Of a stretch of DNA of 64,000 nt, positions 1-7,598 are shown one piece after another. The notes below the pieces were generated by a model. It made no database searches, was not told where the DNA came from, and worked only from the letters and a program-made list of their open reading frames with translations. Every line of letters starts with the position of its first letter. Position 1 is the stretch's first letter. Both the position numbers and the translations under genes were made by a program. This DNA is from Cognatishimia sp. 1_MG-2023. GTDB taxonomy: Bacteria > Pseudomonadota > Alphaproteobacteria > Rhodobacterales > Rhodobacteraceae. The stretch spans positions 1-64,000 of the forward strand of contig NZ_JAUORX010000005.1 in NCBI RefSeq assembly GCF_030548175.1. Direction: 5' to 3'.

Positions 1-175
1 GTGGGCGTTGAAATGGGATTTGGGGCAGGGTGTTGTGGTTTCATTAAAGTGAAAACGCGTTGTTTTTAGGGGCCGTGAAAATAGATGTGAAAAAATCGCA
101 TTTTTGCTCTTACATCCTGTTTCGACCTTTGCTAGGAACGCCGGACCAAACGGTGGCTACTGATTTGGTTTAAGT

Positions 176-260
176 GCGGGTGTGGCGGAATTGGTAGACG
201 CACCAGATTTAGGTTCTGGCGCCGCGAGGCGTGGGGGTTCGAGTCCCTTCACCCGCACCA
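176..260 (+). tRNA. tRNA-Leu (anticodon UAG)
   Basis: An 85-nt cloverleaf. The 7-bp acceptor stem GCGGGTG/CACCCGC is followed by discriminator A and an encoded CCA. The anticodon stem CCAGA/TCTGG encloses the loop TTTAGGT, giving UAG, which reads CUA and wobbles to other CUN codons. The T arm carries GGTTCGAGTCC. The extra arm (GCGCCGCGAGGCGT) is long, as expected of class II leucine tRNAs. It stands alone, about 125 nt upstream of the spike-gene pair, with no repeated tRNA end downstream that would mark an integrated element. Confidence 0.97.
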
Positions 261-297
261 CTTAACTTCTTGAAAATACGAAGCTTAACAGAGTCTG

Positions 298-313
298 AAC
301 GGATCGTACCGTT
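298..313. promoter_or_regulatory. Inverted repeat upstream of the spike genes
   Basis: Perfect 5-bp arms AACGG and CCGTT around a 6-nt centre, about 75-90 nt before the ghsA-like start. It sits where an operator or activator site could lie, but no clear -35/-10 pair was found next to it. The same arms are not present in the promoter region of the main GTA cluster. It may be chance. Confidence 0.3.
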
Positions 314-385
314 TGGTTAGTTTCTGTTGATGGCTGGTGTTTAAGTCATGGTTCCTGATGCAAACAGTGCAGAGGGACTGGCTGA

Positions 386-658
386 ATGAAGATTTACGAT
401 GAAACCTTGAAAATGAATCGCGCGTTGGATGGCACCTTTGGCGGGATGGTTGATGTTGTGCCAAATGATGCGGCAGATTTGCCGGTGCCTGCGGTGAAGC
501 TTTATGTGGAAACGGGGGGCGCGTTGACGGTGACGCCGTTGAATGGTGATGGGCCTGTAACGGTTCAGGTGCCGGATTTCTCCGAGCTTGGATTAAATGT
601 GGCGCGTGTGCATGCCTCGGGGACGACGGCGGCGGGCATCAAAGCCTATGTGGTGTGA
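386..658 (+). CDS. GTA head-spike base protein (GhsA-like, Rcc01079 family)
   Basis: A 90-residue acidic protein with no signal peptide or membrane segment, rich in short beta-prone stretches (VKLYVETGG, LTVTPLNGDG, VTVQVPDF). Length, composition and position just before a larger spike-type protein fit the small base subunit of the GTA head spike, known in Rhodobacter capsulatus as GhsA (Rcc01079), which sits on capsid vertices. The start follows AGAGGGA with 8-nt spacing. The stop overlaps the region of the next start, so the two genes are probably translationally coupled. As in R. capsulatus, this pair lies outside the main GTA cluster. The assignment is from memory of the family, not from an alignment. 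Confidence 0.68.
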   Translation: MKIYDETLKMNRALDGTFGGMVDVVPNDAADLPVPAVKLYVETGGALTVTPLNGDGPVTVQVPDFSELGLNVARVHASGTTAAGIKAYVV

Positions 659-660
659 CC

Positions 661-1866
661 ATGATTGATTTGGGCACCTCGATTGGAATTGAAGCGGGGC
701 GCGGCCAGCGGGCGCGGTCTTTTGTGCAGCCGGGGCTGTTGCCGATCCGGAATGCTACGTTGAAAGACACCAGCCATTTGGTGACAGCCGTTGGCGATGT
801 GACCTTTGGTGAGGGCAGTGTGAGCATCGGTGCGGGATCCCGGGTGACGGACGACCGAACCTATGATGGGGAGATTTGGGCGCATTCTGTGGTTGAGGAT
901 CTGGTGGGAAATCATCGCGCGCGGATGTTGTCGCCCTATTATGCGCCCGAAGTGTTGCGCACGCGTGGGGGGATGCAGACGTGGAAGTTCCCAAATGCAG
1001 TCGCGCAAGGCGGGCTTGATATGTTCATGGGCACGGCCAGTTCTGGACGGCTGACGCGGTTTCAAGCCTATGACATGGCGGATGTTTTGACGCGGCCTGC
1101 CTATGTGATTGTGGCGGCGGGGCAGTCGTTGATGGAATGCTCTTACAATGCTTTTGGTATTGATCCTGCGCTGGATTATTGGCCAGGGCCGCGGTGTCTG
1201 TGCATTCCGGGCTATAGCGATGGCGGTTATGGGGCAACGCGTGGGGAATTGCATTCGATGAATGCGCCGTTGCTGTTCAAAAGCATGTCTTCGGGCGTTT
1301 CACCTGCGATTGCTTTTGCGCAAGAGGTCATGCCGTTTGTGCCAGATACACATAATTTGGTGATCATTTGCGCGGCTTATTCCTCCACGCGCTTGATTGG
1401 GGCTGATGCCGATTGGAACCCTGATGGCGTGGGCCAAGCGGTGGATGCCTATCAGAATGCCGTTGATTTGGTGAATTTGGGTATGAGTCGCTTGCCTGCG
1501 GGATCGAAGATCGCCGGTTGGCTTTGGGCGCAGGGGCAGGGGGATCTGAGTGCAACGATGGACAGCGCCTATCCGCCCGCTTTTGCGGCGATGCGCGCGG
1601 CGGGTGAGGCTGATACGGGGTCGGGGCAGGTGCCTTGGATGTTGCTTGGGCCGCCGCCGGATGCGGCGAGTATTCATACAGAGCGGTTTGTTCAAACCTA
1701 TGAAAACATGGATCAAGACAGTGGTCATGCCGCGGCGCAGCCTATGGCGCATACGGTTACACATCCGCCCGGATATATCGAGGATGGGACGCATGTGACC
1801 GCTTGGGGAAGCCGCGTGATGGGCAAGCTTGCAGCGCGGCGGTTTATTCAAGAAGGATACCTATAA
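661..1866 (+). CDS. GTA head-spike fibre protein (GhsB-like) with SGNH/sialate-esterase-like motifs
   Basis: A 401-residue protein directly after the GhsA-like gene. By context it is the fibre of the GTA head spike (GhsB, Rcc01080), which in R. capsulatus contacts the recipient's capsule polysaccharide. The C-terminal two thirds look like an SGNH or SASA-type carbohydrate esterase: GQS at 154-156 would supply the nucleophile, WAQGQGD at 289-295 matches the WxQGExD block, and DGTH at 375-378 is the DxxH block. The first ~145 residues would be the attachment part. GTG at 655 is an alternative start overlapping the upstream stop; ATG 661 is preferred. Spike identity is inferred from gene order; the esterase motifs are visible in the sequence. 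Confidence 0.65.
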   Translation: MIDLGTSIGIEAGRGQRARSFVQPGLLPIRNATLKDTSHLVTAVGDVTFGEGSVSIGAGSRVTDDRTYDGEIWAHSVVEDLVGNHRARMLSPYYAPEVLRTRGGMQTWKFPNAVAQGGLDMFMGTASSGRLTRFQAYDMADVLTRPAYVIVAAGQSLMECSYNAFGIDPALDYWPGPRCLCIPGYSDGGYGATRGELHSMNAPLLFKSMSSGVSPAIAFAQEVMPFVPDTHNLVIICAAYSSTRLIGADADWNPDGVGQAVDAYQNAVDLVNLGMSRLPAGSKIAGWLWAQGQGDLSATMDSAYPPAFAAMRAAGEADTGSGQVPWMLLGPPPDAASIHTERFVQTYENMDQDSGHAAAQPMAHTVTHPPGYIEDGTHVTAWGSRVMGKLAARRFIQEGYL

Positions 1867-1904
1867 ACAAGAGGCCTGCCCCTAAGAGGGCGGGCCTTGT
1901 GATT
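1867..1904 (+). terminator. Likely terminator after the spike genes
   Basis: Hairpin of roughly 10 bp (AGGCCTGCCC with GGGCGGGCCT, one T-G wobble, plus ACAAG/TTGT outside) immediately after the stop codon. The trailing U-run is short (GATTTT), so termination may be only partial. Confidence 0.6.
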
Positions 1905-2056
1905 TTGCGTTGAATTGTTGCGTCTGGAGAGGGTCAGAATGGGCTGAATGGTCTTGTGTTTGCGATTGTCCATCTATAAGGACCGCAGGCAGCATTATTT
2001 AGATTTTGAGCGGTGTCATCGTAACCCGCGCGACTGTTGAAAAGAAGGACGATACC

Positions 2057-3391
2057 ATGCAGGTCACCGAGACCCTGAACGAAGGCCTGAAACGGGGCTA
2101 CGACATCACTGTGACGGCGGCCGAGCTGGACAACAAAGTGAACGAAAAGCTTGTTGAAGCACAGCCAGAAGTCGAAATGAAAGGCTTCCGTAAAGGCAAA
2201 GTGCCTATGGCGCTGCTGAAAAAGCAGTTTGGTCAGCGTTTGCTCGGCGAAGCAATGCAAGAAGCCGTTGATGGTGCAATGAACGAGCACTTTGAAAAGT
2301 CCGGCGACCGCCCTGCATTGCAGCCAAAAGTCGAAATGAAAAACGGCGAAGAGTGGAAAGAAGGCGACGACGTAAACGTTGAAATGTCTTACGAAGCTCT
2401 GCCAGAGATTCCTGAAGTTGATCTGAAGTCTATCTCTTTGGAGAAACTGGTTGTTAAAGCGTCTGACGCAGATGTTGAGGAAGCTTTGGCGAACCTCGCA
2501 GAAACTGCACAAGACTTTAAAGACCGCAAAAAAGGCACCAAAGCGAAAGATGGCGACCAAGTCACCATGGATTTCGTTGGCAAGATCGACGGCGAAGCGT
2601 TTGAAGGCGGTTCCGGCGACGACTTCCCATTGGTTCTGGGTTCTAACCAGTTCATTCCTGGTTTCGAAGAGCAGCTGGTTGGCGTGAAGAACGAAGAAGA
2701 GAAGGACGTTACTGTTTCCTTCCCTGACGATTACCAAGCAGAGCACCTTGCGGGTAAAGAGGCTGTGTTCTCTTGCACCATCAAAGCGGTTAAAGAGCCT
2801 GTTGCAGCTGAGCTGAACGACGAGCTGGCGAAGAAATTCGGCGCAGAAGACCTGGATGGTCTGAAAGGTCAGATCGCTGAGCGTCTGGAAGCAGAATACG
2901 CGGGCGCGTCCCGTCAGGTTCAAAAGCGCGGCTTGCTTGACGCATTGGACAAACTGGTTTCTTTTGATCTGCCTCCTTCCTTGGTTGAAGCAGAAGCTGG
3001 TCAAATTGCGCACCAGCTGTGGCACGAAGAAAACCCAGAAGTCGAAGGTCATGATCACCCAGAGATCACACCAACAGACGAGCACAACACATTGGCAGAG
3101 CGTCGCGTTCGCCTAGGCCTGTTGTTGGCTGAGTTGGGTCAGAAAGCAGAAGTTGAAGTGACTGACGCTGAAATGACACAAGCGATCATGAACCAAGCGC
3201 GTCAGTACCCTGGCCAAGAACGTCAGTTCTTTGAGTTCATTCAGCAAAACCAGCAAATGCAGCAGCAGCTGCGTGCGCCATTGTTTGAAGACAAAGTTGT
3301 CGACTATGTATTCGAACTGGCTCAGATCTCTGACAAAGAAGTCAGCAAAGATGATCTGCAAAAAGCGGTTGAGGCTCTGGACGAAGAGTAA
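2057..3391 (+). CDS. tig: Trigger factor, ribosome-associated chaperone and prolyl isomerase
   Basis: A 444-residue protein (E. coli Tig has 432). It binds the ribosome at the tunnel exit and shields nascent chains. The ribosome-docking signature GFRKGKVP is at 43-50. An FKBP-type domain follows at about 155-245 ([19 protein letters not shown]... region), then the long helical C-terminal domain ending in the acidic tail typical of the family. ATG 2057 is chosen because AAGGA precedes it and the product then begins MQVTETL as in homologues; the frame stays open 51 nt further upstream without a ribosome-binding site. A TATAAG box at 1975-1980 could be its -10 element, although the -35 is unclear. 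A strong terminator follows. Confidence 0.97.
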   Translation: MQVTETLNEGLKRGYDITVTAAELDNKVNEKLVEAQPEVEMKGFRKGKVPMALLKKQFGQRLLGEAMQEAVDGAMNEHFEKSGDRPALQPKVEMKNGEEWKEGDDVNVEMSYEALPEIPEVDLKSISLEKLVVKASDADVEEALANLAETAQDFKDRKKGTKAKDGDQVTMDFVGKIDGEAFEGGSGDDFPLVLGSNQFIPGFEEQLVGVKNEEEKDVTVSFPDDYQAEHLAGKEAVFSCTIKAVKEPVAAELNDELAKKFGAEDLDGLKGQIAERLEAEYAGASRQVQKRGLLDALDKLVSFDLPPSLVEAEAGQIAHQLWHEENPEVEGHDHPEITPTDEHNTLAERRVRLGLLLAELGQKAEVEVTDAEMTQAIMNQARQYPGQERQFFEFIQQNQQMQQQLRAPLFEDKVVDYVFELAQISDKEVSKDDLQKAVEALDEE

Positions 3392-3418
3392 TCTCCTCCA
3401 CAGTTTCGGAAAAAAGAA

Positions 3419-3446
3419 AGGGCTGCCTGATTGGGCAGCCCTTTTT
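3419..3446 (+). terminator. Rho-independent terminator of tig
   Basis: Stem AGGGCTGCC / GGCAGCCCT with a short TGATTG loop, followed by TTTTT. It lies 28 nt after the tig stop. Confidence 0.93.
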
Positions 3447-3526
3447 CGTTCTGAAATAGTTTCACACTCACACTTTGAAAAGTCTTTATAAAAGTCTTGA
3501 TAGAAAAGGTCTTTTGAAATTGGGAA

Positions 3527-3554
3527 GGGGCTGCCTGGAGTTATGGGCAGCCCC
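3527..3554. repeat. Second hairpin with the tig-terminator stem sequence
   Basis: Stem GGGGCTGCC (3527-3535) pairs with GGCAGCCCC (3546-3554). The arms nearly repeat those of the tig terminator about 80 nt upstream, with a longer loop and no U-run. It is probably a duplicated terminator that has lost its tail. Convergent luxI ends 65 nt further on. Confidence 0.7.
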
Positions 3555-3560
3555 CTAAAG

Positions 3561-3606
3561 TTGCGTAGGGATATTTACGCAACCCGCTCGGGGGATGAAC
3601 GAGCGG
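3561..3606 (-). terminator. Two tandem hairpins after luxI
   Basis: Read on the minus strand, CCGCTCG/CGAGCGG is followed by GTTGCGTA/TACGCAAC and then TTT. Together they probably end the XRE-luxR-luxI transcript where it converges on tig. Confidence 0.6.
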
Positions 3607-3618
3607 AATTCCTTAGAT

Positions 3619-4548
3619 TTAGATTGGCCGAAGTTCTTCCATCTCGGTGAGAGACGTTGCCGTAAATGTACGTTGTGGCAAGTCTCTGGTGATCCGCTGG
3701 AGTTCTGACACATCATCTGTGCCGATCTTTTCAGACAAAAGTTTCAGCAGATCGAGCGCGGCTGCGATTTCTTTCTCAGAATTGGCTTTTGATAGCTGTT
3801 CAAAGCAATACTGCTGAAGGTCCGACTTTTGTGCGGCTGGCGCGAGTGGGGCATGCTTGGGCTCTAGGGCGATATCGTTGGCTATTGCCTTTGCTTTGGC
3901 GCCCTTGTTGAAGAGCGCTAGCGCTTTGTCCTCGTCTGCGAAAATATCATGCGTGATACCAGCGAAATTCCGAATGGATTGGATTCGTTCGTCTGTACAG
4001 TCCATCAGGGCTGTCATGGCGCTGACTACGCCCATTGGCTTGGTGCTGCCGATATAATCGTATGGTGCATTGCCTGACCGCTTCATGACGCGGTTCATGA
4101 CAGGGTCGATCACAGCAACGATATCTAGAATACCAGATGATTGAGCGTATTCGAAACAACCAAGCATCAATTCTGATGTATAGTGAGAAATCGAGTTGCG
4201 GTTTTCGCGGCCTTTCAGTTTGTCAGTGTCGATGCAAAAACGTGTAGCTTCCCAGATTTGAGCAGAGCGCAATGGCGCCTCGCCATCAAGAAGCTCGAAA
4301 AAGATGTCGGCCAGCATGTGTGGGCCGGTGGTTTGCAGTAAGCGCATACAGCCTACGACTTCACCATCATCATCCAAACAAACGATGTGGGCAGGGTTTA
4401 ATTTGTCGTATTGATCAATTTCACGACCATCTTCTACGGCCACTTCCCAACCAAGGCGGCCTGAGAAGACTCGGGCGCGAAGTTTGTAAACTTCATCTAA
4501 AATTTTAGAAAACTTGGCTTCGTTGAGTGCGTCGATAACAAGTATCAT
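3619..4548 (-). CDS. N-acyl-homoserine lactone synthase (LuxI family) with long C-terminal extension
   Basis: A 309-residue LuxI-type enzyme that makes an acyl-homoserine lactone signal from S-adenosylmethionine and acyl-ACP. The synthase core, residues 1 to about 205, has the expected conserved positions: R26, F28, W34, D45, D48, R69, E100 and R103. Classical LuxI proteins end near residue 210; here about 100 more residues follow, helical and charged, with an alanine/proline linker (LEPKHAPLAPAAQ) and a leucine-rich segment (AAALDLLKLLSEKIG). Start ATG 4548 has AGGGG 6 nt upstream; ATG 4554 would touch that site. It is transcribed in the same direction as luxR but 190 nt downstream, so it may have its own promoter. 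Confidence 0.93.
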   Translation of the reverse strand: MILVIDALNEAKFSKILDEVYKLRARVFSGRLGWEVAVEDGREIDQYDKLNPAHIVCLDDDGEVVGCMRLLQTTGPHMLADIFFELLDGEAPLRSAQIWEATRFCIDTDKLKGRENRNSISHYTSELMLGCFEYAQSSGILDIVAVIDPVMNRVMKRSGNAPYDYIGSTKPMGVVSAMTALMDCTDERIQSIRNFAGITHDIFADEDKALALFNKGAKAKAIANDIALEPKHAPLAPAAQKSDLQQYCFEQLSKANSEKEIAAALDLLKLLSEKIGTDDVSELQRITRDLPQRTFTATSLTEMEELRPI

Positions 4549-4668
4549 GGTCATCCCCTACCAGTGGTTGATTTTTACCCATCGTTATCCATGACAGGAA
4601 AAATCGCTATTAGGGGATTCCCGTAATTTTTCAATTTTAGTAAATTTAATTTGATTTTTGTTTGATGA

Positions 4669-4691
4669 TTGATCGAAAAATGTCAGATCAA
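4669..4691. promoter_or_regulatory. Inverted repeat between luxR and luxI (possible LuxR-binding site)
   Basis: Perfect arms TTGATC and GATCAA separated by 11 nt. The repeat lies in the luxR-luxI gap, 120-145 nt before the luxI start, in an AT-rich region. A second imperfect palindrome, ACAG-N7-CTGT, is at 4706-4720. Either could be the lux-box-like element of an autoinducing circuit. Neither matches the Vibrio consensus closely. Confidence 0.35.
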
Positions 4692-4744
4692 GCGTTTGTG
4701 TACCTACAGATCAGGCCTGTTTTAGGCAAGGTTATCTCGGCTGG

Positions 4745-5446
4745 TTATCCGGGATAAATCAGTCCGTGACTGATCGCACGCCCAACAGCTTGGGCCGTTG
4801 TCAGGGCATTTAGTTTAGAACGCCCACTTCGAAGGTGCACTTCGACGGTACGATGAGAGATACAGAGTATATCCCCGATGTCTTGTTGGCTTTTACCTGC
4901 CGCAGCCCATTGTAGGATTTCTTTTTCACGGGACGACAGGGCAGGGCGGCTTAGGACATTTGGAAGAATGCCTGATTGCATAACATTGTCGTGCATGTGC
5001 ACGGCAGCAACCTGTAAATCGCCCATGATTTTACGTTTTAGTTTTGACCAAACTGATTTTTCACAGTTTCGAGAGACGCTGAGTAGGCCAACTTCACCGT
5101 AGGGGCCGCGGATTGGAACCGAAATACCAACATTAGGAATGCCGAATTCGCGACCAGGGTTGAATACGAGATTAAAGTTCTGATCCCGATCGAACCTTTG
5201 CCAGTCGACAGGCGCAATACTGTTTACTGATTTGTGAATTACTGGATCAACACAATGCAGGTTATTTTGTGCGTAGTGATCTGCCCAGTCATCTGAATAG
5301 TTTGCATAGTATCTGACGTCTCCGGACAGGGGAGGCATCGCGACGTAAGAGGCGTAATCGAGTTCAAGCTTATCGCACAGGTCATCAATGAACGCTGGAA
5401 AGCGTGCCTCTGTCTCTGGCATTGCGTTTAGATCAATAAGATCCAA
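4745..5446 (-). CDS. LuxR-family autoinducer-dependent transcriptional regulator
   Basis: About 233 residues. The N-terminal autoinducer-binding domain has the conserved aromatic and acidic ligand positions in NYSDDWADHYAQNN and DPVIH, and the glycine-containing GREFGIPNVGISVP segment. The C-terminal GerE helix-turn-helix runs over the last ~60 residues (LSSREKEILQWAAAGKSQ, then TVEVHL). It lies between an XRE regulator gene (44 nt upstream) and luxI, all in one direction. The strong site GAGGAGAGG is followed 7 nt later by TTG at 5446, giving LDLIDLNAM, so a TTG start is likely. The first ATG (5422) is too far from the site. The response to the neighbouring LuxI product is inferred from pairing. 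Confidence 0.92.
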   Translation of the reverse strand: MDLIDLNAMPETEARFPAFIDDLCDKLELDYASYVAMPPLSGDVRYYANYSDDWADHYAQNNLHCVDPVIHKSVNSIAPVDWQRFDRDQNFNLVFNPGREFGIPNVGISVPIRGPYGEVGLLSVSRNCEKSVWSKLKRKIMGDLQVAAVHMHDNVMQSGILPNVLSRPALSSREKEILQWAAAGKSQQDIGDILCISHRTVEVHLRSGRSKLNALTTAQAVGRAISHGLIYPG

Positions 5447-5490
5447 TTGCTTTCCTCTCCTCAATCAACACCGTTCAATTGATCGGTGTC

Positions 5491-5895
5491 TTACGAATTT
5501 GCAACGCTCAAGTTGCCACGGCCTGCATCCATTGCCATGGACCGCATAAACGCCAAAACCGCACTGCGCTGACTTTGTGGCAATTGGCGGTAAAGTTCCA
5601 TCATCTCGATAGCATCACGATCAGAGAGGAATTCCATTTTGTCAATCGGATCGACTTCGATGCCGGCATCTTCTTCGGAACGACGAATGCCCTCAAAAAA
5701 ATAAACGACGTCTACGCCTAACTTTTCTGCAACCGCCCAAAGACGGGAAGCGCTGACGCGATTTGCACCGGTTTCGTATTTTTGGATCTGTTGGAACTTA
5801 ACGCCGATGGCGTCTCCGAGTTCCGTTTGGCTGATTCCCATCGCGTGACGACGGGCCCTAATGCGTTTCCCAACCAAAACATCGATCTTATTCAT
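5491..5895 (-). CDS. XRE-family helix-turn-helix regulator
   Basis: A 134-residue protein with an N-terminal Cro/CI-type helix-turn-helix (residues ~8-65: VGKRIRARRHAMGISQTELG, then GVKFQQIQKYETGANRVS). A small C-terminal part may dimerise (DRDAIEMMELYRQLPQSQRS). This compact architecture is common in alphaproteobacteria. AGGTGAG precedes the ATG. It is the first gene of the apparent XRE-luxR-luxI unit and so is a candidate co-regulator of the quorum-sensing genes; its target is unknown. Confidence 0.88.
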   Translation of the reverse strand: MNKIDVLVGKRIRARRHAMGISQTELGDAIGVKFQQIQKYETGANRVSASRLWAVAEKLGVDVVYFFEGIRRSEEDAGIEVDPIDKMEFLSDRDAIEMMELYRQLPQSQRSAVLAFMRSMAMDAGRGNLSVANS

Positions 5896-6033
5896 AACTC
5901 ACCTGTGGGTTCTAACTACTGGTACGAGCCGGATGCCAAAACACGCATTCCGCCCCGAGGCGACATTTACTATTACAAACCTTTCTGCCCTAAATGGGGC
6001 GCCGGGGCAAATTCTTCGCCTTAAAGTAGTCTT

Positions 6034-6054
6034 ATTGCTGAATTTTTCAGCAAT
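6034..6054. repeat. Perfect hairpin between rplI and the XRE gene
   Basis: Nine-bp arms ATTGCTGAA and TTCAGCAAT around three T residues. It lies ~140 nt before the XRE start and just beyond the rplI terminator. It could be an operator or a second terminator; with A/T on both sides it works in either direction. Confidence 0.5.
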
Positions 6055-6061
6055 GGCTTGT

Positions 6062-6088
6062 AAACAAGTCGCGCCCAGTAGGCGCGAC
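6062..6088 (-). terminator. Terminator of rpsF-rpsR-rplI
   Basis: Stem GTCGCGCC/GGCGCGAC with a 5-nt loop. On the minus strand it is followed by TTGTTT, 20 nt after the rplI stop. Confidence 0.8.
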
Positions 6089-6107
6089 CCGCATTCGCTT
6101 GAGCGAC

Positions 6108-6719
6108 TTAGGACTCAGACTCGTCTTCTGCAGCTGGTGCTGCAACGTCTTCGTCGTCATTCGCAGCAGAACCGATATCGTCGAACAATTCAGCGATTTC
6201 GAAATCTGCAGCAGCTTCTTCTTCAGCTGCCAGTTCCTGAATGGATTTACCGGAAGCTTGTAGCTCCGCTTCTTCCTCAGAGCGCGCCACGTTCATGACG
6301 ATCTCTACAGTAACTTCAGGGTGCAGGCGCACGGCAACTTCGTGTAGGCCCAGATCTTTGATCGGTGCGATCAAGGAAACCTGTTTGCGGTCTACTGTGA
6401 AGCCAGCTTCGGTAGCTACTTCGGCTGCGTCACGTGGAGTAACGGAACCATAAAGAGCACCAGAGTCAGATGCAGAGCGAATCACGATGAACTGCTGGCC
6501 AGCCAGCTTCTCACCCATTGCTTCTGCTTCTTTCTTGGTTTCCAAGTTGTGTGCTTCAAGCTGAGCTTTTTGCGCTTCGAAGTGTGCCACGTTGGACGCA
6601 GAAGCGGTAAGAGCTTTACCTTGAGGCAACAAATAGTTGCGTGCAAAGCCAGACTTTACATCAACAACTTCGCCCATTTGACCAAGCTTGGCCACACGTT
6701 CCAGAAGGATAACTTGCAT
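6108..6719 (-). CDS. rplI: 50S ribosomal protein L9
   Basis: A 203-residue protein. L9 binds 23S rRNA near the L1 stalk and reaches towards the neighbouring ribosome. The N-domain starts [19 protein letters not shown] and carries [13 protein letters not shown] (about 24-36). A long connecting helix follows, then the C-domain ([20 protein letters not shown]). It is about 50 residues longer than E. coli L9 because of an acidic, alanine-rich tail ([11 protein letters not shown] at the end), as is usual in Rhodobacterales. It is the last gene of rpsF-rpsR-rplI. Confidence 0.97.
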   Translation of the reverse strand: MQVILLERVAKLGQMGEVVDVKSGFARNYLLPQGKALTASASNVAHFEAQKAQLEAHNLETKKEAEAMGEKLAGQQFIVIRSASDSGALYGSVTPRDAAEVATEAGFTVDRKQVSLIAPIKDLGLHEVAVRLHPEVTVEIVMNVARSEEEAELQASGKSIQELAAEEEAAADFEIAELFDDIGSAANDDEDVAAPAAEDESES

Positions 6720-6731
6720 ATCAGTCTCTCC

Positions 6732-6959
6732 TTATTTCACAGCGTAGGGCAGCAATGCGAGGAAGCGAGCGCGTTTGATTGCGCGAGCCAATTCACGTTG
6801 CTTTTTCGCGGAAACCGCGGTGATCCGAGACGGAACGATCTTGCCACGCTCAGAGATGTAGCGCTGAAGAAGTTTCGTATCTTTATAGTCGATCTTAGGC
6901 GCATTCTCACCAGAGAATGGGCAGACCTTGCGACGGCGGAAAAATGGTTTTGCAGCCAT
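6732..6959 (-). CDS. rpsR: 30S ribosomal protein S18
   Basis: A 75-residue basic protein that pairs with S6 on the 30S platform. The start [16 protein letters not shown] and the core [20 protein letters not shown] are typical of S18. The length matches the family. It lies between rpsF (25 nt) and rplI (12 nt) in the usual operon order. Confidence 0.98.
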   Translation of the reverse strand: MAAKPFFRRRKVCPFSGENAPKIDYKDTKLLQRYISERGKIVPSRITAVSAKKQRELARAIKRARFLALLPYAVK

Positions 6960-6984
6960 GGGTTACAGTCCTTTCTTCACGCTA

Positions 6985-7341
6985 TCAGTTGCGGCGCTCG
7001 CGGCGATCGCCACGGTCGTCACGTTTTTGCATTTGTACAGATGGACCTTCTGGGTGCTCGTCGACCTTGATGGTCAGAACACGCATAACGTCATCATGCA
7101 GGCGCATCAGGCGTTCCATCTCTTGAATGGCCGTTGCTGGTGCATCGGTTTTCAAGAAGGCGTAGTGGCCCTTGCGGTTTTTGTTGATCTTGTACGCCAT
7201 TGTTTTGACGCCCCAGTATTCATGTTCAACGAGCGAACCGCCGTTGTCAGACAATACTGTACCAAAATGTTCGATAAGACCTTCAGCTTGCGTGTTGGAC
7301 AAGTCCTGACGCGAGATGAATACATGCTCATACAGTGGCAT
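6985..7341 (-). CDS. rpsF: 30S ribosomal protein S6
   Basis: A 118-residue protein beginning MPLYEHVFISRQDL, with the S6 core EYWGVKTMAYKINKNRKGHY and a basic C-terminal tail (RDDRGDRRERRN). ATG 7341 is used because GGAGAG precedes it; the frame extends 27 nt further upstream without a site. It is the first gene of the operon. Confidence 0.97.
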   Translation of the reverse strand: MPLYEHVFISRQDLSNTQAEGLIEHFGTVLSDNGGSLVEHEYWGVKTMAYKINKNRKGHYAFLKTDAPATAIQEMERLMRLHDDVMRVLTIKVDEHPEGPSVQMQKRDDRGDRRERRN

Positions 7342-7451
7342 GTGCTCTCCATTTTCATTCAAGCGCATTTCAAAGAGTAGGGCGGTTTACCTTTTTGCAC
7401 CCTACCCACGAGAGACTGCGCGGTTCTAAATATTCGCAAAAAGGATGGCGC

Positions 7452-7479
7452 TGTATAACGGATTTGAGACTTTAAACAA
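7452..7479 (-). promoter_or_regulatory. Promoter candidate for rpsF-rpsR-rplI
   Basis: On the minus strand, TTGTTT (-35) and TATACA (-10) are separated by 16 nt, about 110 nt before the rpsF start. Confidence 0.5.
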
Positions 7480-7598
7480 GCCTGTTTGAAATTAGAAACA
7501 AACTGTTTCTGCCTTATTTCACGGTGGGTTCGCCCCATTTGTGCCGCTTTTCCGGACAAGGTTTGGCTGTGATGCAACCCATAGAGGAACTCTCAAAG

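Noticed and set aside
176-1866. tRNA-Leu as an integration site for a prophage or island containing the spike genes
   Set aside because: No integrase and no repeated tRNA 3' end downstream; trigger factor follows directly.
1934-3085. 383-residue open frame antisense to tig
   Set aside because: Shadow of the strongly conserved trigger factor; composition (many Phe, Cys, Arg) unlike a real protein and no ribosome-binding site.
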